Source of the DNA: JAIEOG01 sp964611895
Lineage (GTDB): Bacteria; Bdellovibrionota; FAC87; UBA2466
Direction of reading: 5' to 3'
Length of the DNA: 64,000 nucleotides
Assembly: GCA_964611895.1 (NCBI GenBank)
Contig: CAZTDN010000017.1
Span: forward strand, 7,263 to 71,262
The translations under genes were made by a program, and so were the position numbers. Shown piece after piece: positions 42,380 through 51,734 of the stretch; positions within the stretch are counted from its first letter, which is position 1, and each line of letters starts with the position of its first letter. Under the pieces are notes generated by a model. It was not told the origin of the DNA, made no database searches, and saw nothing but the letters and a program-made list of their open reading frames with translations.

Positions 42380-42605
42380 CCGTAGTCTAAAGGGATGCAA
42401 GACTGGAACCACGTTGAACGCGATAACCAAGAGAATACACCCGGAAAATACGGGCAATTTCATTGGCTTAGCAAGGGTTTGTGGGAGGTGGGTTGGCGGG
42501 CATAAAAACCCGTCCAACATTTAGGCGGTTTTTCGAAATAGACTAGGTCGCCAGGCGGGAGTAGGCTGTCTCCGCCCTAAATTTACGTTTGAGGAGATTC
42601 ACCGT

Positions 42606-43304
42606 ATGAAGATTGCAATCTATGCTGATGGTGCCAACCGCGCAGATATGTTGAAGCGCTACAAAGAACGTCTGGTGAGCGGCTTCACCACCAACCCAAG
42701 CCTAATGGTCAAAGCCGGTATCAAAGACTACGCAGGTTTTGCTAAGGAAATTCTTCAAGACATTACGGATATGTCTATTTCGTTCGAAGTATTTTCGGAT
42801 GAATTTCCGGAAATGGAACGCCAAGCACTCAAAATCAACGAGTATGGCAAAAACGTTTATGTGAAAATTCCAATCAGCAATACCAAGGGTGAATCCGCTT
42901 TGCCACTTTGCAGGCGCCTTTTGGACAAGGGGCTCAAGCTGAACGTCACCGCGATCTTGACCGATCACCAGGTCCGCGCACTGCACGAAATTCTCAAACC
43001 CCAGGACGATGTCATCGTATCCATTTTCGCGGGCCGCATTGCGGACACCGGTGTGGATCCGATTCCTTTGATGAAGCAAGCCGTGCAGATGTACAAAGAC
43101 AAACCCGGTGCCAAAATCCTCTGGGCCAGCACTCGGGAAGTTTTGAATATTTACCAGGCAGAATGGGCCGGTTGCCACATCATCACGGTCACGGATGACC
43201 TCATCAGCAAACTCTCCCTTCAGGGCAAGAACCTAGAAGAGTATTCTCTCGACACGGTTAAAATGTTTTACCAAGACGCCAAAAAGGCAGGGTTTAGCAT
43301 TTGA
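42606..43304 (+). CDS. Transaldolase-family protein (TalC/FSA-like)
   Basis: A 232-residue class I aldolase of the small transaldolase family. It shows the usual GFTTNPSLM loop, SFEVFSDE, the Schiff-base lysine in VYVKIPISNTKGE, LNVTAILTDHQV and FAGRIADTGVDP. GAGGAG precedes the ATG. Because it is coupled to a GmhB-GmhA fusion and a sugar-nucleotide transferase, it may supply sedoheptulose-7-phosphate, the precursor of heptose, rather than serve general pentose metabolism; that role is inference from position. The gene stop overlaps the next start (TTGA). Confidence 0.88.
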   Translation: MKIAIYADGANRADMLKRYKERLVSGFTTNPSLMVKAGIKDYAGFAKEILQDITDMSISFEVFSDEFPEMERQALKINEYGKNVYVKIPISNTKGESALPLCRRLLDKGLKLNVTAILTDHQVRALHEILKPQDDVIVSIFAGRIADTGVDPIPLMKQAVQMYKDKPGAKILWASTREVLNIYQAEWAGCHIITVTDDLISKLSLQGKNLEEYSLDTVKMFYQDAKKAGFSI

Positions 43305-44491
43305 GCCGCGGACTCATTTTCTTGGATCGGGATGGGGTGATCAACGAGGTGGTCACCGATCCCGAACAGGGGACGATCAATAGCCCATTAAACGCGGGTC
43401 AGGTGGTATTACGGCCTGGAGCCGGTAAAGCGGTGCGTGAGCTGCATGAACTGGGCTACACGACGGTTATCGTTTCCAACCAACCCGCGTGGGCCAAGGG
43501 TTCGACTACCAAAACCAATTTGGACAACGTACACGCCCGAGTTTTGGAATTGCTTGCACTGGAAGGTGCTAGTATTTCGAGTTCACACCTGTGCTTTCAC
43601 AGGGCAGAAGATCTCTGTGCTTGTCGAAAGCCCCGGACAGGGCTCTTGGAGCAGGCGTGGAACGAGCACTCTGGTTTTGAAAAAAAAGACGCTTGGATGG
43701 TGGGCGATGGGATCACCGATCTCCAAGCGGGTGAAGAGTTTGGGGTCCGCACAGTTTATATCGGCGCACGCAAAACCGACGCTCTGAACTGGATGCACGA
43801 CAAAAATGTGCAACCAACGCTTTGGTGCAAAGGGCTCCCTGAGTTCGTTGCGATTTTGAAAGCTAAAGGAGAACTAGAAATGGAACCGCATTTTTCAAGT
43901 GTGTTTTTGGAAGAAACCATCGGAGCGATCAAGAGCATTGATACGGAACAAATCGAAGCCATGGCGCACGGGCTCGCCGAAGTACGCAAGGCGGGGGGGC
44001 GTTTGTTTATTTTGGGGGTAGGTGGCTCCGCTGGCCACGCAAGTCACGCAGTGAATGACTTTAGAAAAATTTGCGGATTCGAAGCTTATTGCCCCACGGA
44101 CAATGTCTCGGAACTCACCGCACGCATCAACGACGATGGGTGGGACACGTGCTTTTCCGGCTGGCTTGAGGGTTCCCGTCTAGACTCCAAAGACGGGATT
44201 TTGGTTTTCTCCGTCGGCGGCGGCAATCGAGAAAAAAATGTCTCCACGAGTTTGGTGCGTGCGCTGGAACTCGCACTGGAGCGGAAGGCCAAAGTCTTCG
44301 GTATTGTCGGCAAAGATGGCGGCTTTACCAAGCAAGCCGCTGAGGCCTGCGTCCTCATCCCGGTCATTTCGGATAAGCGCATCACACCCCACACCGAAGG
44401 TCTTTGCGCTGTGGTTTGGCACTTGTTGGTCAGTCACCCCGCGCTTCAACTCAAAGCGACCAAGTGGGAATCCGTAGCGCAGAGAGTTTAG
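43301..44491 (+). CDS. Bifunctional heptose enzyme: GmhB-like phosphatase fused to GmhA-like isomerase
   Basis: A 396-residue two-domain protein. Residues 1-185 are a HAD phosphatase like GmhB (heptose 1,7-bisphosphate phosphatase): nucleophile motif FLDRDGVIN with Asp9 and Asp11, VIVSNQPAWAKG, the zinc-loop-like HLCFHRAEDLCACRKP, and MVGDGITDLQAG. Residues about 195-396 are a SIS domain like GmhA (sedoheptulose-7-phosphate isomerase): LGVGGSAGHASHAVNDFRK and VFSVGGGNREKN. The two enzymes are normally separate. The TTG start overlaps the transaldolase stop codon. With the transaldolase and HddC-like gene it would cover most of the route to a nucleotide-activated heptose. Confidence 0.88.
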   Translation: MSRGLIFLDRDGVINEVVTDPEQGTINSPLNAGQVVLRPGAGKAVRELHELGYTTVIVSNQPAWAKGSTTKTNLDNVHARVLELLALEGASISSSHLCFHRAEDLCACRKPRTGLLEQAWNEHSGFEKKDAWMVGDGITDLQAGEEFGVRTVYIGARKTDALNWMHDKNVQPTLWCKGLPEFVAILKAKGELEMEPHFSSVFLEETIGAIKSIDTEQIEAMAHGLAEVRKAGGRLFILGVGGSAGHASHAVNDFRKICGFEAYCPTDNVSELTARINDDGWDTCFSGWLEGSRLDSKDGILVFSVGGGNREKNVSTSLVRALELALERKAKVFGIVGKDGGFTKQAAEACVLIPVISDKRITPHTEGLCAVVWHLLVSHPALQLKATKWESVAQRV

Positions 44492-44493
44492 CG

Positions 44494-45243
44494 GTGCAGT
44501 GCCTGGTTTTAGCGGGTGGTTTGGGAACACGCATGCGAGGAGTTTCAGCGGAGTTGCCCAAGGCGCTGATTCCGGTGCTAGGCAAACCTTTCATTTTGCG
44601 CCAGTTGGAATTGCTCCGCCAACAAGGAGTCCGTCGCATCGTTTATTCGATTGGCTACTTGGGCGCGCAAATACGCTCTGTCCTGGAAAGTGCGTCGGCC
44701 CCCGATGTGGAGATGTTGTTTGTGGATGAGGGCGATCAGCTGCGCGGTACAGGGGGCGCTGTGCGCTTGGCGTTGGATAAAGGAGTTTTAGAAGACGTCT
44801 TTTTTGTTTTGTATGGGGACTCCTATCTGCCTGTTTCTTTTGAAAAGGTGTGGGAGTTTTTTGAGTCGCGTTCGGCGCCAGCCTTGATGACCGTATACCG
44901 CAACCACGGCCAATTCGACCGAAGCAATGCGCGTTTCGACTCGGGTGGATTGGTTTACGACAAGAAGGGCGCCGCAAGCTCCTACGGTGGACAGTTTGAC
45001 TGTATTGATTACGGCCTTTCCATCGTGCGCAAAAACACCGTAGAGCGGATCCCAGCAGGTGTAAAATTCGACCTGGCGGAGTTGTTCACGCAGCTGAGTC
45101 GGGACAGAGAGTTGCTGGGCTATGAAGTCACGGATCGCTTTTACGAAGCGGGTTCTCCTCAGGGGCTTAAGGATCTAGAGGCGTTTCTGCAACAACAACA
45201 GGCGATGGGACGTGAAAAATCCAATGCCATAGCGGGTAACTAA
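44494..45243 (+). CDS. Sugar-1-phosphate nucleotidyltransferase (HddC-like)
   Basis: A 249-residue nucleotidyltransferase. The N-terminal signature CLVLAGGLGTRMRGVSAELPKALIPVLGKPFI is recognisable (LAGGLGTRM, then ELPKALIPV with the catalytic Lys); YGDSYLP is the metal site. Its size and its place after the GmhB-GmhA fusion suggest HddC, which makes GDP-D-glycero-alpha-D-manno-heptose; the HddA-like kinase is encoded 8.5 kb downstream. GTG 44494 follows the previous stop by two bases. The final 77 bp overlap the convergent GtrA-like gene. Confidence 0.85.
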   Translation: MQCLVLAGGLGTRMRGVSAELPKALIPVLGKPFILRQLELLRQQGVRRIVYSIGYLGAQIRSVLESASAPDVEMLFVDEGDQLRGTGGAVRLALDKGVLEDVFFVLYGDSYLPVSFEKVWEFFESRSAPALMTVYRNHGQFDRSNARFDSGGLVYDKKGAASSYGGQFDCIDYGLSIVRKNTVERIPAGVKFDLAELFTQLSRDRELLGYEVTDRFYEAGSPQGLKDLEAFLQQQQAMGREKSNAIAGN

Positions 45244-45607
45244 ATCCGAAGAAAATCAACGTGACCGATAGCGGGCGAGCGACAATATAATTCACCGGTG
45301 TAAATCGGACTAAGAGATCATATCCAATCCCATTGAGAGCAAATGCCAATGCCTCTGCGATGACAAACAACGATAGCTGTCGACCGAGGGGCCTTTCCTT
45401 TGCCTTAAATACCCAGTAGCGATTACCCAAAAACTGGATCAGAGAGCCCAACGCCAGAGAGGGGAGGTTTGCTTGCAGGGGGGTGAGCCAGCCCCGGTTC
45501 ACACTGAGACCTAGCAAAATCAGGTCTGCTAAAGTCGCAAATATTCCCACGATGGCCGTGCGGGTGAGCTTGATTTGAACAAAAGTGCGTAAGTGGCGGC
45601 GAACCAT
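45167..45607 (-). CDS. GtrA-family membrane protein
   Basis: A 146-residue protein with four predicted membrane helices. It matches the GtrA family (PF04138), small membrane proteins linked to lipid-carried sugars and surface glycan glycosylation, proposed to flip them. TRTAIVGIFATLADLILLGL at the first helix and LIQFLGNRYWVFK after the second are typical (the 'N..W.F' block). The ATG at 45607 lies two bases after the stop codon of the upstream secreted protein, within GGAAATAGGATG, so translation is coupled. The C-terminus overlaps the HddC-like gene by 77 bp. Confidence 0.85.
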   Translation of the reverse strand: MVRRHLRTFVQIKLTRTAIVGIFATLADLILLGLSVNRGWLTPLQANLPSLALGSLIQFLGNRYWVFKAKERPLGRQLSLFVIAEALAFALNGIGYDLLVRFTPVNYIVARPLSVTLIFFGFSYPLWHWIFHVPSPVVVAETPLDP

Positions 45608-45608
45608 C

Positions 45609-46991
45609 CTATTTCCATACCAGTTGTTGAAAGCCACGCAAAGTCTCGGGGCAGCTCTGCAGTCGCTGTGCTTGAGACTTGGGAAACGCACGAGCTAGAC
45701 GTTGTCTTAGTTTTTCCGGCTGAGCGGCCAGTTCAGTGTCTGCGGGATAAAATGTGTCCAAAAAATCTGGGGGCAGGCCCATGGCGGTTGCAAGGTCGGA
45801 GGCGATAGAAAGTCGGCTGCCATCTGCTTGTATCAAGCTATGGACGCGAACAAGGGGGAACAAATGCGAAAGCCGCGAGCCGCGCCCGGTGAGCTGGGAG
45901 TATTTTGCGAGCGCCAGAGCGCTGGAGTCATTGCAAACCCAAAAACCGTAGGCCGCGTTAGGGAGATCTCCCCGGTGTTGAGTTTGGCGCAGAGATCGCA
46001 TAGTGGCAGCTGCCGCCTCCAACCAGGGTGCTGCCTTGGAAATTTTGTTTCCGCCAAAGTGCCGAGCGAATTCTATCTGGCCCTGAGTCCACTCTGCGCT
46101 CTTGTGTTCGCGCGGACGCCAGTACGAAACTCCCGTCTGACCAGTTTGGGGAACGCCAATGAAAAAACGGCTTTCTGCAAAACGCTCGTAACCGTTACGA
46201 GTGAACAGGATGCCATAGTCGCCGTGTTCTGCGGGGACTCGGATCCGCTGATCGCCTAAGGAAACTGAGAACCAAAGCGGGAAGCGTAAGTCCTTGGCAG
46301 GAGAATTCCCCTGAGTCACGGTAGCCCCCAAAAAATCTACCAGGCTGCGTTTGAGGTAAATCTCGGCGCTCATTCCAAATGATTGCAGGATTTGCAACAA
46401 CTCCAAGGACGTTGTTATTTCATAAGTAAATCCTTCAAACTCTTTCAGCAGAGTAATGCGCAGCGGGCGAGAAGATTCGGCAAGCGCGTTCAGCGCGATG
46501 GAAAGCGACCGGCTGTTTTGTGCAAAGCAAGGTTCCACGGCAAAGTCGAGGGGCTCGGCTCGGGTATGCACTCCGAGACTCGGTACCAACACTTTTGAAA
46601 ACGTCTCCTGAGGGCGGCAACTCTTGCTCAGGTGAAACACCACTTCGCGATCGGGGGCAGGTGCGAAACTATCGGGGATGCCATCGCTGTACCGCAAATA
46701 CACGGCCTGTTGTAGCGCGGGCACGCTCTCCAACGGGAGCGTGGGAAAGTATTCCATCTCCTCAGAGGACGGGATTTGTCCTTGGGACAGCCACGCAGGC
46801 AGTTGTTGGCCAATGGAAGTTTTCCATTCCAAGTGGGGAGGGGCCGATTTCAGAATTTCCGCAAAAGAAGCCGAGGAACGGGTGGTATTGTCGCCGCCGG
46901 CAGCGTCGATGGTTCGGACTAAGAGCGGCGAGTCCGCAAAAGCTAAGGAGGCCCAAAAAGATAAGCTGAGCAAAAACATGCCGCCAGCCAT
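45609..46991 (-). CDS. Exported hypothetical protein
   Basis: A 460-residue protein with a signal peptide (MFLLSLSFWASLAFADS; either ATG 46991 or 46979 gives it). The sequence is a mixed alpha/beta exported protein with four scattered cysteines and no motif I recognise. A C-terminal stretch (FWVCNDSSALALAKYSQLTG and following) looks like a compact domain. It is coupled to the GtrA-like gene, which suggests a link to cell-envelope glycan handling, but that is only positional. It lies 47 nt from the minus-strand OMP-like gene upstream and is probably co-transcribed with it. Confidence 0.6.
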   Translation of the reverse strand: MAGGMFLLSLSFWASLAFADSPLLVRTIDAAGGDNTTRSSASFAEILKSAPPHLEWKTSIGQQLPAWLSQGQIPSSEEMEYFPTLPLESVPALQQAVYLRYSDGIPDSFAPAPDREVVFHLSKSCRPQETFSKVLVPSLGVHTRAEPLDFAVEPCFAQNSRSLSIALNALAESSRPLRITLLKEFEGFTYEITTSLELLQILQSFGMSAEIYLKRSLVDFLGATVTQGNSPAKDLRFPLWFSVSLGDQRIRVPAEHGDYGILFTRNGYERFAESRFFIGVPQTGQTGVSYWRPREHKSAEWTQGQIEFARHFGGNKISKAAPWLEAAAATMRSLRQTQHRGDLPNAAYGFWVCNDSSALALAKYSQLTGRGSRLSHLFPLVRVHSLIQADGSRLSIASDLATAMGLPPDFLDTFYPADTELAAQPEKLRQRLARAFPKSQAQRLQSCPETLRGFQQLVWK

Positions 46992-47055
46992 ACGCCGCCA
47001 CGGGGGCTGGACACAAGTGGAATCGGGGCCTTAACGTAATCCTAACGCAGCGAGT

Positions 47056-47682
47056 CTAGTTGCGGGCCGATGTCGTGCGGGACGGGACCACGGGGGCTGC
47101 ACTTTGTGCCCCACCCGCTGGCGTTTCTGGCCCGGTTGCGGTGGGCTTGAATTCTCGGCTCACCGTGGGCTCGGGACGGTGGTCGGTAAGAAACTCAAAC
47201 TTCACGCCCCCGCTGAAGCCCGTTCCTTGAGCGGAGCCAGGCATCCAAACATAAGAAGCTCCTGCAACGAATTGAGCCGCTTTGCCTAGCTTAAAGCTAA
47301 ATCCCAATCCAGGCTCCACGACAGTTCCCCCGAAAAAGACCCCGGTATCGAGTTTTCCACCACCGCCGCCACCCAGAACGGTGACCTCCATTGAGGTGGA
47401 TGGACTAAGCAAAATATGAAACGCCCCGATCATTCCCCCGTAACTGTAGGAAGCTGTGGACGTGCCGGAAATCTGCCCCGTGTAGCCCGCGCCGCCCACG
47501 GAAAAGTAGGGGGAGGTGTGAAACAGGTACCGCCAGCCGAACAAAATTCCCATTCCCGCGGGCGTTTGCAGCGCTTTGACTTCAGCGCCGAGACGCGAAG
47601 TGGCATCCAGAGCGAACGCCTTGTTGGGCAAGAACAAACACAAACCAGTAAACGCGACGAGACCGAGATTTTTGATCTTCAT
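47056..47682 (-). CDS. Exported protein, probable outer-membrane beta-barrel
   Basis: A 208-residue protein with signal peptide (LGLVAFTGLCLFLPNKAFALD) from ATG 47682, preceded by AAAGGA; the longer frame upstream has no signal. Strand-like alternation with many glycines and aromatics (GILFGWRYLFHTSPYFSVGG, YSYGGMIGAFHILLS, AQFVAGASYVWMPG) suggests a small outer-membrane barrel. The last 40 residues are a disordered Pro/Thr/Ala tail that could face the periplasm. It is divergent from the lipoprotein gene at 47838. The role is unknown. Confidence 0.65.
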   Translation of the reverse strand: MKIKNLGLVAFTGLCLFLPNKAFALDATSRLGAEVKALQTPAGMGILFGWRYLFHTSPYFSVGGAGYTGQISGTSTASYSYGGMIGAFHILLSPSTSMEVTVLGGGGGGKLDTGVFFGGTVVEPGLGFSFKLGKAAQFVAGASYVWMPGSAQGTGFSGGVKFEFLTDHRPEPTVSREFKPTATGPETPAGGAQSAAPVVPSRTTSARN

Positions 47683-47837
47683 GCTTTCCTTTCGGAAACG
47701 CACGGAGCCGGATTTAGAGAGCAATTGTGTCATTCTCGTCACAAAAAAAACTTAGATAAATCGTCCCAATTGCCGAAGCAGACTTAAGTCCCTGCTAATA
47801 ATTTTAATAGACGCCTCATTTAAGGAGTTTCAATCCC

Positions 47838-49700
47838 ATGAAATTGCGCAAACAAACGTACCGGCTGGTACCGCTATTGGTTCTTCCGCTTTTGTCCGCG
47901 TGTGGTGGTTCCACGCCGGGCCTCAGTGGCACGCTCGCTTCAACAGAGAGCTTTGCTCCCTTTAACTCGAGAGGCTGGCAGCTTGCTGTGCCTTCGAACA
48001 GACCCAAACGCTTTGAAATGGAAAGCGGTGATGCTACCAAAGTTGCTTGCGTGACTGCTGCCGTGCCCCCGGTAAAGGTAGAAGCCAACGTGGGTTCGGG
48101 CGGAGATTTCAATGTGTCGCTGACCGAGGTTAGCGGCGAGCCCATGACCTGCACTGTATTGGATGCCACCAATGAAATCATGGGCACTTTCCTTTTTCAA
48201 AATGAGAACGAGACGGGATTTGGCGGTGGAGCCAAAGCTGTCGATACGGTCGCTCTATCCAGCGCGGTGGATGTAGGGACTGTAGAGATCAGTGGCAGTC
48301 AGATCGCGGTGGATGCTGCGGATCTTGGCATCACCACCTCGGGGCTAACCATTGCGGCAGCTGATGCCTTTGATCCGACGGGGGTTTGGCAGATTGGCGA
48401 TGTCGATTTTACGTTGCCAGAAGGTTATGTCGGTCCTTGTGACCCGAGCGATATGAGTTGCCGGGGACCTCAAGATAGCCAGAGCATCTACATCAAACGA
48501 GTGGTGGGAAAGACGTTCACGCCAGACAGTACGTGCGCTGCCGCGGTAGCAGATGGATCCTATGCCGGAGGGGCTTGCAGTGGCACCACGGGATCGGATG
48601 ATGCTTTTGCGTTTTCGATCTGGATGGCAAAAAACACTTTCTTAAATTGCGGTGACGGCACGACCGGCGCTATTGGTTTTACTGAAAACCAAGCCAAAGC
48701 CTATGGTCAGGTGGATCTCAGTGGCGATTCGGATACTTTGCACCAGGCGTTTGATTGGAGCACTTCTGGGCCCTCTGCGTCGACGATTACCGAAGGCTGG
48801 AAGTCTACGGCTGCGACAGCAGCTTGGGATGTAATGGACTGCGCCTCAGTCACATTAGGCGGTAAGTCAGTGTGGAAGTGCAAAGACGGAGCTGGGCGCT
48901 ACTCTCTGAGCTATGGCGGTGGCTGTGTGAACTCGAGCAATAGCCCGGTGCAGCCGGATAGCTGGTCCAACGTCGATTTCGCTGGTGGAAGCTGCACGAC
49001 GAGCACGATTACTCTGGGTTCGGTCAGCTTGGATTCGAATAGCTGCACGGTAACTTACACTCCATCTGGTGGCAGCGCACAAACACTTACTTGCGGTGGC
49101 GCATGGGGGAACTTCAATGCTGATGGTACCGCCTATGGATCGCCTGTGACTCCAACTTCGTTGGTGTCAAGTGGAGCGGCCTGCAGCGGGATTGCGACAG
49201 GTGGAAGTGATTCCAAAGAGCTGAGCAAGTTGCAGTGCTATGCAAACTACTTCTACAACACGCTTTCCAACTCCGCTCGCACGGATACCACTCTATGCCT
49301 CAAAGACATTCGTACCAACTGGGGTGCAACGACAGCAGCAGATTTCATTGCGGACACTGGGTTTATCAAGCCGGTCAATCAGGCTATGACCGAAAAGGTG
49401 ACCTATCTCTCGTCCGATGTGGCTGCGATGACTCAGCTGGAAGACAACTATGAGGGCTTACAAGTCGAGTCGAGCGAAGGCTCTGCTTGGGTTGCTTGCC
49501 ACACCAAAGTAAAAAACAGCATCACCATGACCAAGATCGATTCGACGCATATGGTGATCAAGTTCGTTACTGAAACGCGCTTGGCAGACGACAAAACGGC
49601 CTGCAAAGCCGCCGCTAGCGACGAGACCAGCTCTGGTTACCAGCAGCTGCGTTTAGGCAAAATGCGGATGCTGTTCAAAATGACACGTACGGGGTCTTAA
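47838..49700 (+). CDS. Large lipoprotein, probably surface or periplasmic
   Basis: A 620-residue lipoprotein with signal LVPLLVLPLLSAC and modified Cys 21 followed by GG, so export to the outer membrane is possible. AAGGAG precedes the ATG. The sequence is beta-rich, Ser/Thr/Gly-rich and cysteine-rich (many pairs, for example VGPCDPSDMSCRG and SGGSCTTSTI-like stretches), typical of disulfide-stabilised surface proteins. I do not recognise a domain. A 9-bp hairpin overlapping its stop codon separates it from the convergent small gene downstream. Confidence 0.65.
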   Translation: MKLRKQTYRLVPLLVLPLLSACGGSTPGLSGTLASTESFAPFNSRGWQLAVPSNRPKRFEMESGDATKVACVTAAVPPVKVEANVGSGGDFNVSLTEVSGEPMTCTVLDATNEIMGTFLFQNENETGFGGGAKAVDTVALSSAVDVGTVEISGSQIAVDAADLGITTSGLTIAAADAFDPTGVWQIGDVDFTLPEGYVGPCDPSDMSCRGPQDSQSIYIKRVVGKTFTPDSTCAAAVADGSYAGGACSGTTGSDDAFAFSIWMAKNTFLNCGDGTTGAIGFTENQAKAYGQVDLSGDSDTLHQAFDWSTSGPSASTITEGWKSTAATAAWDVMDCASVTLGGKSVWKCKDGAGRYSLSYGGGCVNSSNSPVQPDSWSNVDFAGGSCTTSTITLGSVSLDSNSCTVTYTPSGGSAQTLTCGGAWGNFNADGTAYGSPVTPTSLVSSGAACSGIATGGSDSKELSKLQCYANYFYNTLSNSARTDTTLCLKDIRTNWGATTAADFIADTGFIKPVNQAMTEKVTYLSSDVAAMTQLEDNYEGLQVESSEGSAWVACHTKVKNSITMTKIDSTHMVIKFVTETRLADDKTACKAAASDETSSGYQQLRLGKMRMLFKMTRTGS

Positions 49701-49710
49701 TCCCCGTACG
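49686..49710. terminator. Bidirectional hairpin between convergent genes
   Basis: CGTACGGGG (49686-49694) and CCCCGTACG (49702-49710) form a perfect 9-bp stem with a 7-base loop that contains the TAA stop of the lipoprotein gene. It lies exactly between two convergent genes. The T run downstream is short, so termination strength is uncertain. Confidence 0.55.
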
Positions 49711-49711
49711 G

Positions 49712-50074
49712 TTATTTCAACTCCCAGGTGATGGAACTGCCGAGTCGATCGCCTCGATTCGAGTAGCTTAACGAAATCCCCTGGTTTTCTTTGAGGGTCC
49801 CTACTTCTTTTGCTGAAAGGAGTAGGGACGCTTCATAACCCTTCGCGGGGCACCCTCTGCTGCTACCAACGGGTTTAGAGTCGAGCACTTCGATTAGAAT
49901 GGTCTCCTCGACATCGCGCAGGGAGACGTTTCTCGAATGGACAACTGTCCCCCCTAAACGGTCGATTACCGAAATCTTTTTGACGACAGCGGTGAGCTCA
50001 CATTCGACAAAGTGGCTTGCCCCGGCGCTTTGACTAATAACAAGGATGCCCAAGCCTAGTATCCGTAAATTCAT
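49712..50074 (-). CDS. Small exported hypothetical protein
   Basis: A 120-residue protein with a signal peptide (LRILGLGILVISQSAGASH) and AGGGAG before the ATG. The mature part is about 100 residues, likely all-beta, with cysteines in VECELTAV and SRGCPAKG that could form one disulfide. No family is recognised. It is the only gene between the lipoprotein gene and the flavoprotein gene on the minus strand, 60 nt after the latter's stop, so it may be co-transcribed with it. Confidence 0.6.
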   Translation of the reverse strand: MNLRILGLGILVISQSAGASHFVECELTAVVKKISVIDRLGGTVVHSRNVSLRDVEETILIEVLDSKPVGSSRGCPAKGYEASLLLSAKEVGTLKENQGISLSYSNRGDRLGSSITWELK

Positions 50075-50135
50075 TGTGTTTACTCCCTGCGCGGGACGTT
50101 ATTGAACGGGCTCGCCACGAGCAAGGCTCTCTGCG

Positions 50136-51728
50136 TTAAAAAGGTGATACCGAAGCAAACGTTTCGGCGGTGGACCCTTTAAATGCCCGGGCGTATGGCA
50201 GCGGCGGTTCGGTTTGGAGAAGCTCGCCGTCTTTTAAGAAGGGGTAAATTTCCCCAAAGTGCCTGATTTCGGTGGTTCCAGTGCGGCGGTGGATATGCCA
50301 CGGCCTCACTTCTGAACTGTGAGCTAAACCCATGGCGCCGAGCAAGTCGGCGACACTGCGAACGGTTTCCTTGTGAAAGTTAGCCACTCGTCGGGTTTTA
50401 TCCGGGACAAACAACCCTCGAGTAAGTCGGGGATCCTGGGTGGCAACGCCGGTGGGGCACTTGTTCGAATTGCAACGCAATGCTTGGATGCATCCCAGTG
50501 CCATCATCATTGCTCGGGCGGAGTTGCAGGTGTCTGCTCCCAACGCAAACTTGGAAATCAGATCCACTCCCGTGGCGACTTTTCCGCTGGCAATGAGTCG
50601 AACGTGTTTGCGCAGCGACATTCCCACGAGGACATTGTGTGCAAAGACGAGGCCTTCTTGTAGCGGGTAGCCGACGGAATTGGAGAACTCCAGCGGTGCA
50701 GCTCCCGTGCCGCCTTCGCCTCCATCGATGGTGATAAAATCCGGAGTAATTCCGGTTTTAATCATGGCTTTGACGATGGCAATAAATTCGCGGCGCTTTC
50801 CGATGCAGAGTTTGAATCCGATCGGTTTGCCTCCGGAAAGATCGCGCAGTTTGGCGACAAATTCCAAAAGTTCAGTCGGAGTAGAGAATGCAGTGTGCGC
50901 GGGCGGCGAAATCACATCTCGTCCCATAGGGACGCCTCGAATATGCGAAATCTCTTGCGAAACTTTGGCTGCGGGTAGAATCCCGCCGTGGCTGGGCTTT
51001 GCCCCCTGGGACAGCTTGATCTCAATCATTTTGACTTGGGGGTACGCCGATTTTTCTTTGAAGAGTTTTTCGCTAAACAACCCATCGCTCGTACGGCAGC
51101 TAAAATACGCCGTCCCGATTTGCCAAATCAAATCGCCGCCAGGTTGCAAGTGGTACGGCGAAAGTCCCCCTTCACCTGTGTTGTGGGCAAAGCCACCGAT
51201 TTTTGCCGCTCCGTTGAGCGCCAACACGGCATTTTTGCTCAATGAGCCGTAGCTCATCGCAGAGACATTGAGGATGCTCGCGGAATAAGGTTTTTTGCAT
51301 TCCGGCCCGCCAAAATCCACTCTCAACGTACTGGGGTCGTTGTGTTTGGGCATTAAAGAGTGGCCAATCCACTCGTACCCGACTTCGTCCACGCGTTTTT
51401 GCGTGCCAAACGGCAGAGTATCGAGTTCTTTTTTGCTGCGCTGGTAGACGATCGAACGCAGTTCTCGGCTAAAAGGCACGCCATCGGAATTGGATTCAAT
51501 GAAATACTGGCTGATTTCAGGGCGAATGGATTCGAGCAGGTACCTGAAATGCCCTACGATGGGGTAGTTGCGCCGGATGGAGTGTCGGGTTTGAAAAATA
51601 TCTTTGATTCCCAACAGGACCAAGGGCACTACGATAGCAAAGAGCCACAGGGCCTCGGGTTGAAAGTTTCCCCAAACGCCAATCCCCGCCAAAGTGAGGC
51701 CTGCGATTAAAATAAAATATCTAATCAT
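50136..51728 (-). CDS. Glutamate-synthase-domain FMN-binding protein
   Basis: A 530-residue protein of the stand-alone glutamate synthase-like family (PF01645). Two N-terminal membrane helices (residues 4-21 and 28-44) anchor it, which the GltB enzyme lacks. The FMN/oxoglutarate barrel shows NVSAMSYGSLSKNAV, NTGEGGLSPYH, IDGGEGGTGAAPLEF and a cluster-binding ALRCNSNKCPTGVATQDP. The amidotransferase domain of GltB is absent, so it cannot use glutamine as GltB does; the true substrate of these proteins is unclear. The start ATG lies 6 nt after TAATAT, with TTTACC 17 bp upstream, and has no Shine-Dalgarno sequence. Confidence 0.88.
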   Translation of the reverse strand: MIRYFILIAGLTLAGIGVWGNFQPEALWLFAIVVPLVLLGIKDIFQTRHSIRRNYPIVGHFRYLLESIRPEISQYFIESNSDGVPFSRELRSIVYQRSKKELDTLPFGTQKRVDEVGYEWIGHSLMPKHNDPSTLRVDFGGPECKKPYSASILNVSAMSYGSLSKNAVLALNGAAKIGGFAHNTGEGGLSPYHLQPGGDLIWQIGTAYFSCRTSDGLFSEKLFKEKSAYPQVKMIEIKLSQGAKPSHGGILPAAKVSQEISHIRGVPMGRDVISPPAHTAFSTPTELLEFVAKLRDLSGGKPIGFKLCIGKRREFIAIVKAMIKTGITPDFITIDGGEGGTGAAPLEFSNSVGYPLQEGLVFAHNVLVGMSLRKHVRLIASGKVATGVDLISKFALGADTCNSARAMMMALGCIQALRCNSNKCPTGVATQDPRLTRGLFVPDKTRRVANFHKETVRSVADLLGAMGLAHSSEVRPWHIHRRTGTTEIRHFGEIYPFLKDGELLQTEPPLPYARAFKGSTAETFASVSPF

Positions 51729-51734
51729 TTCATA

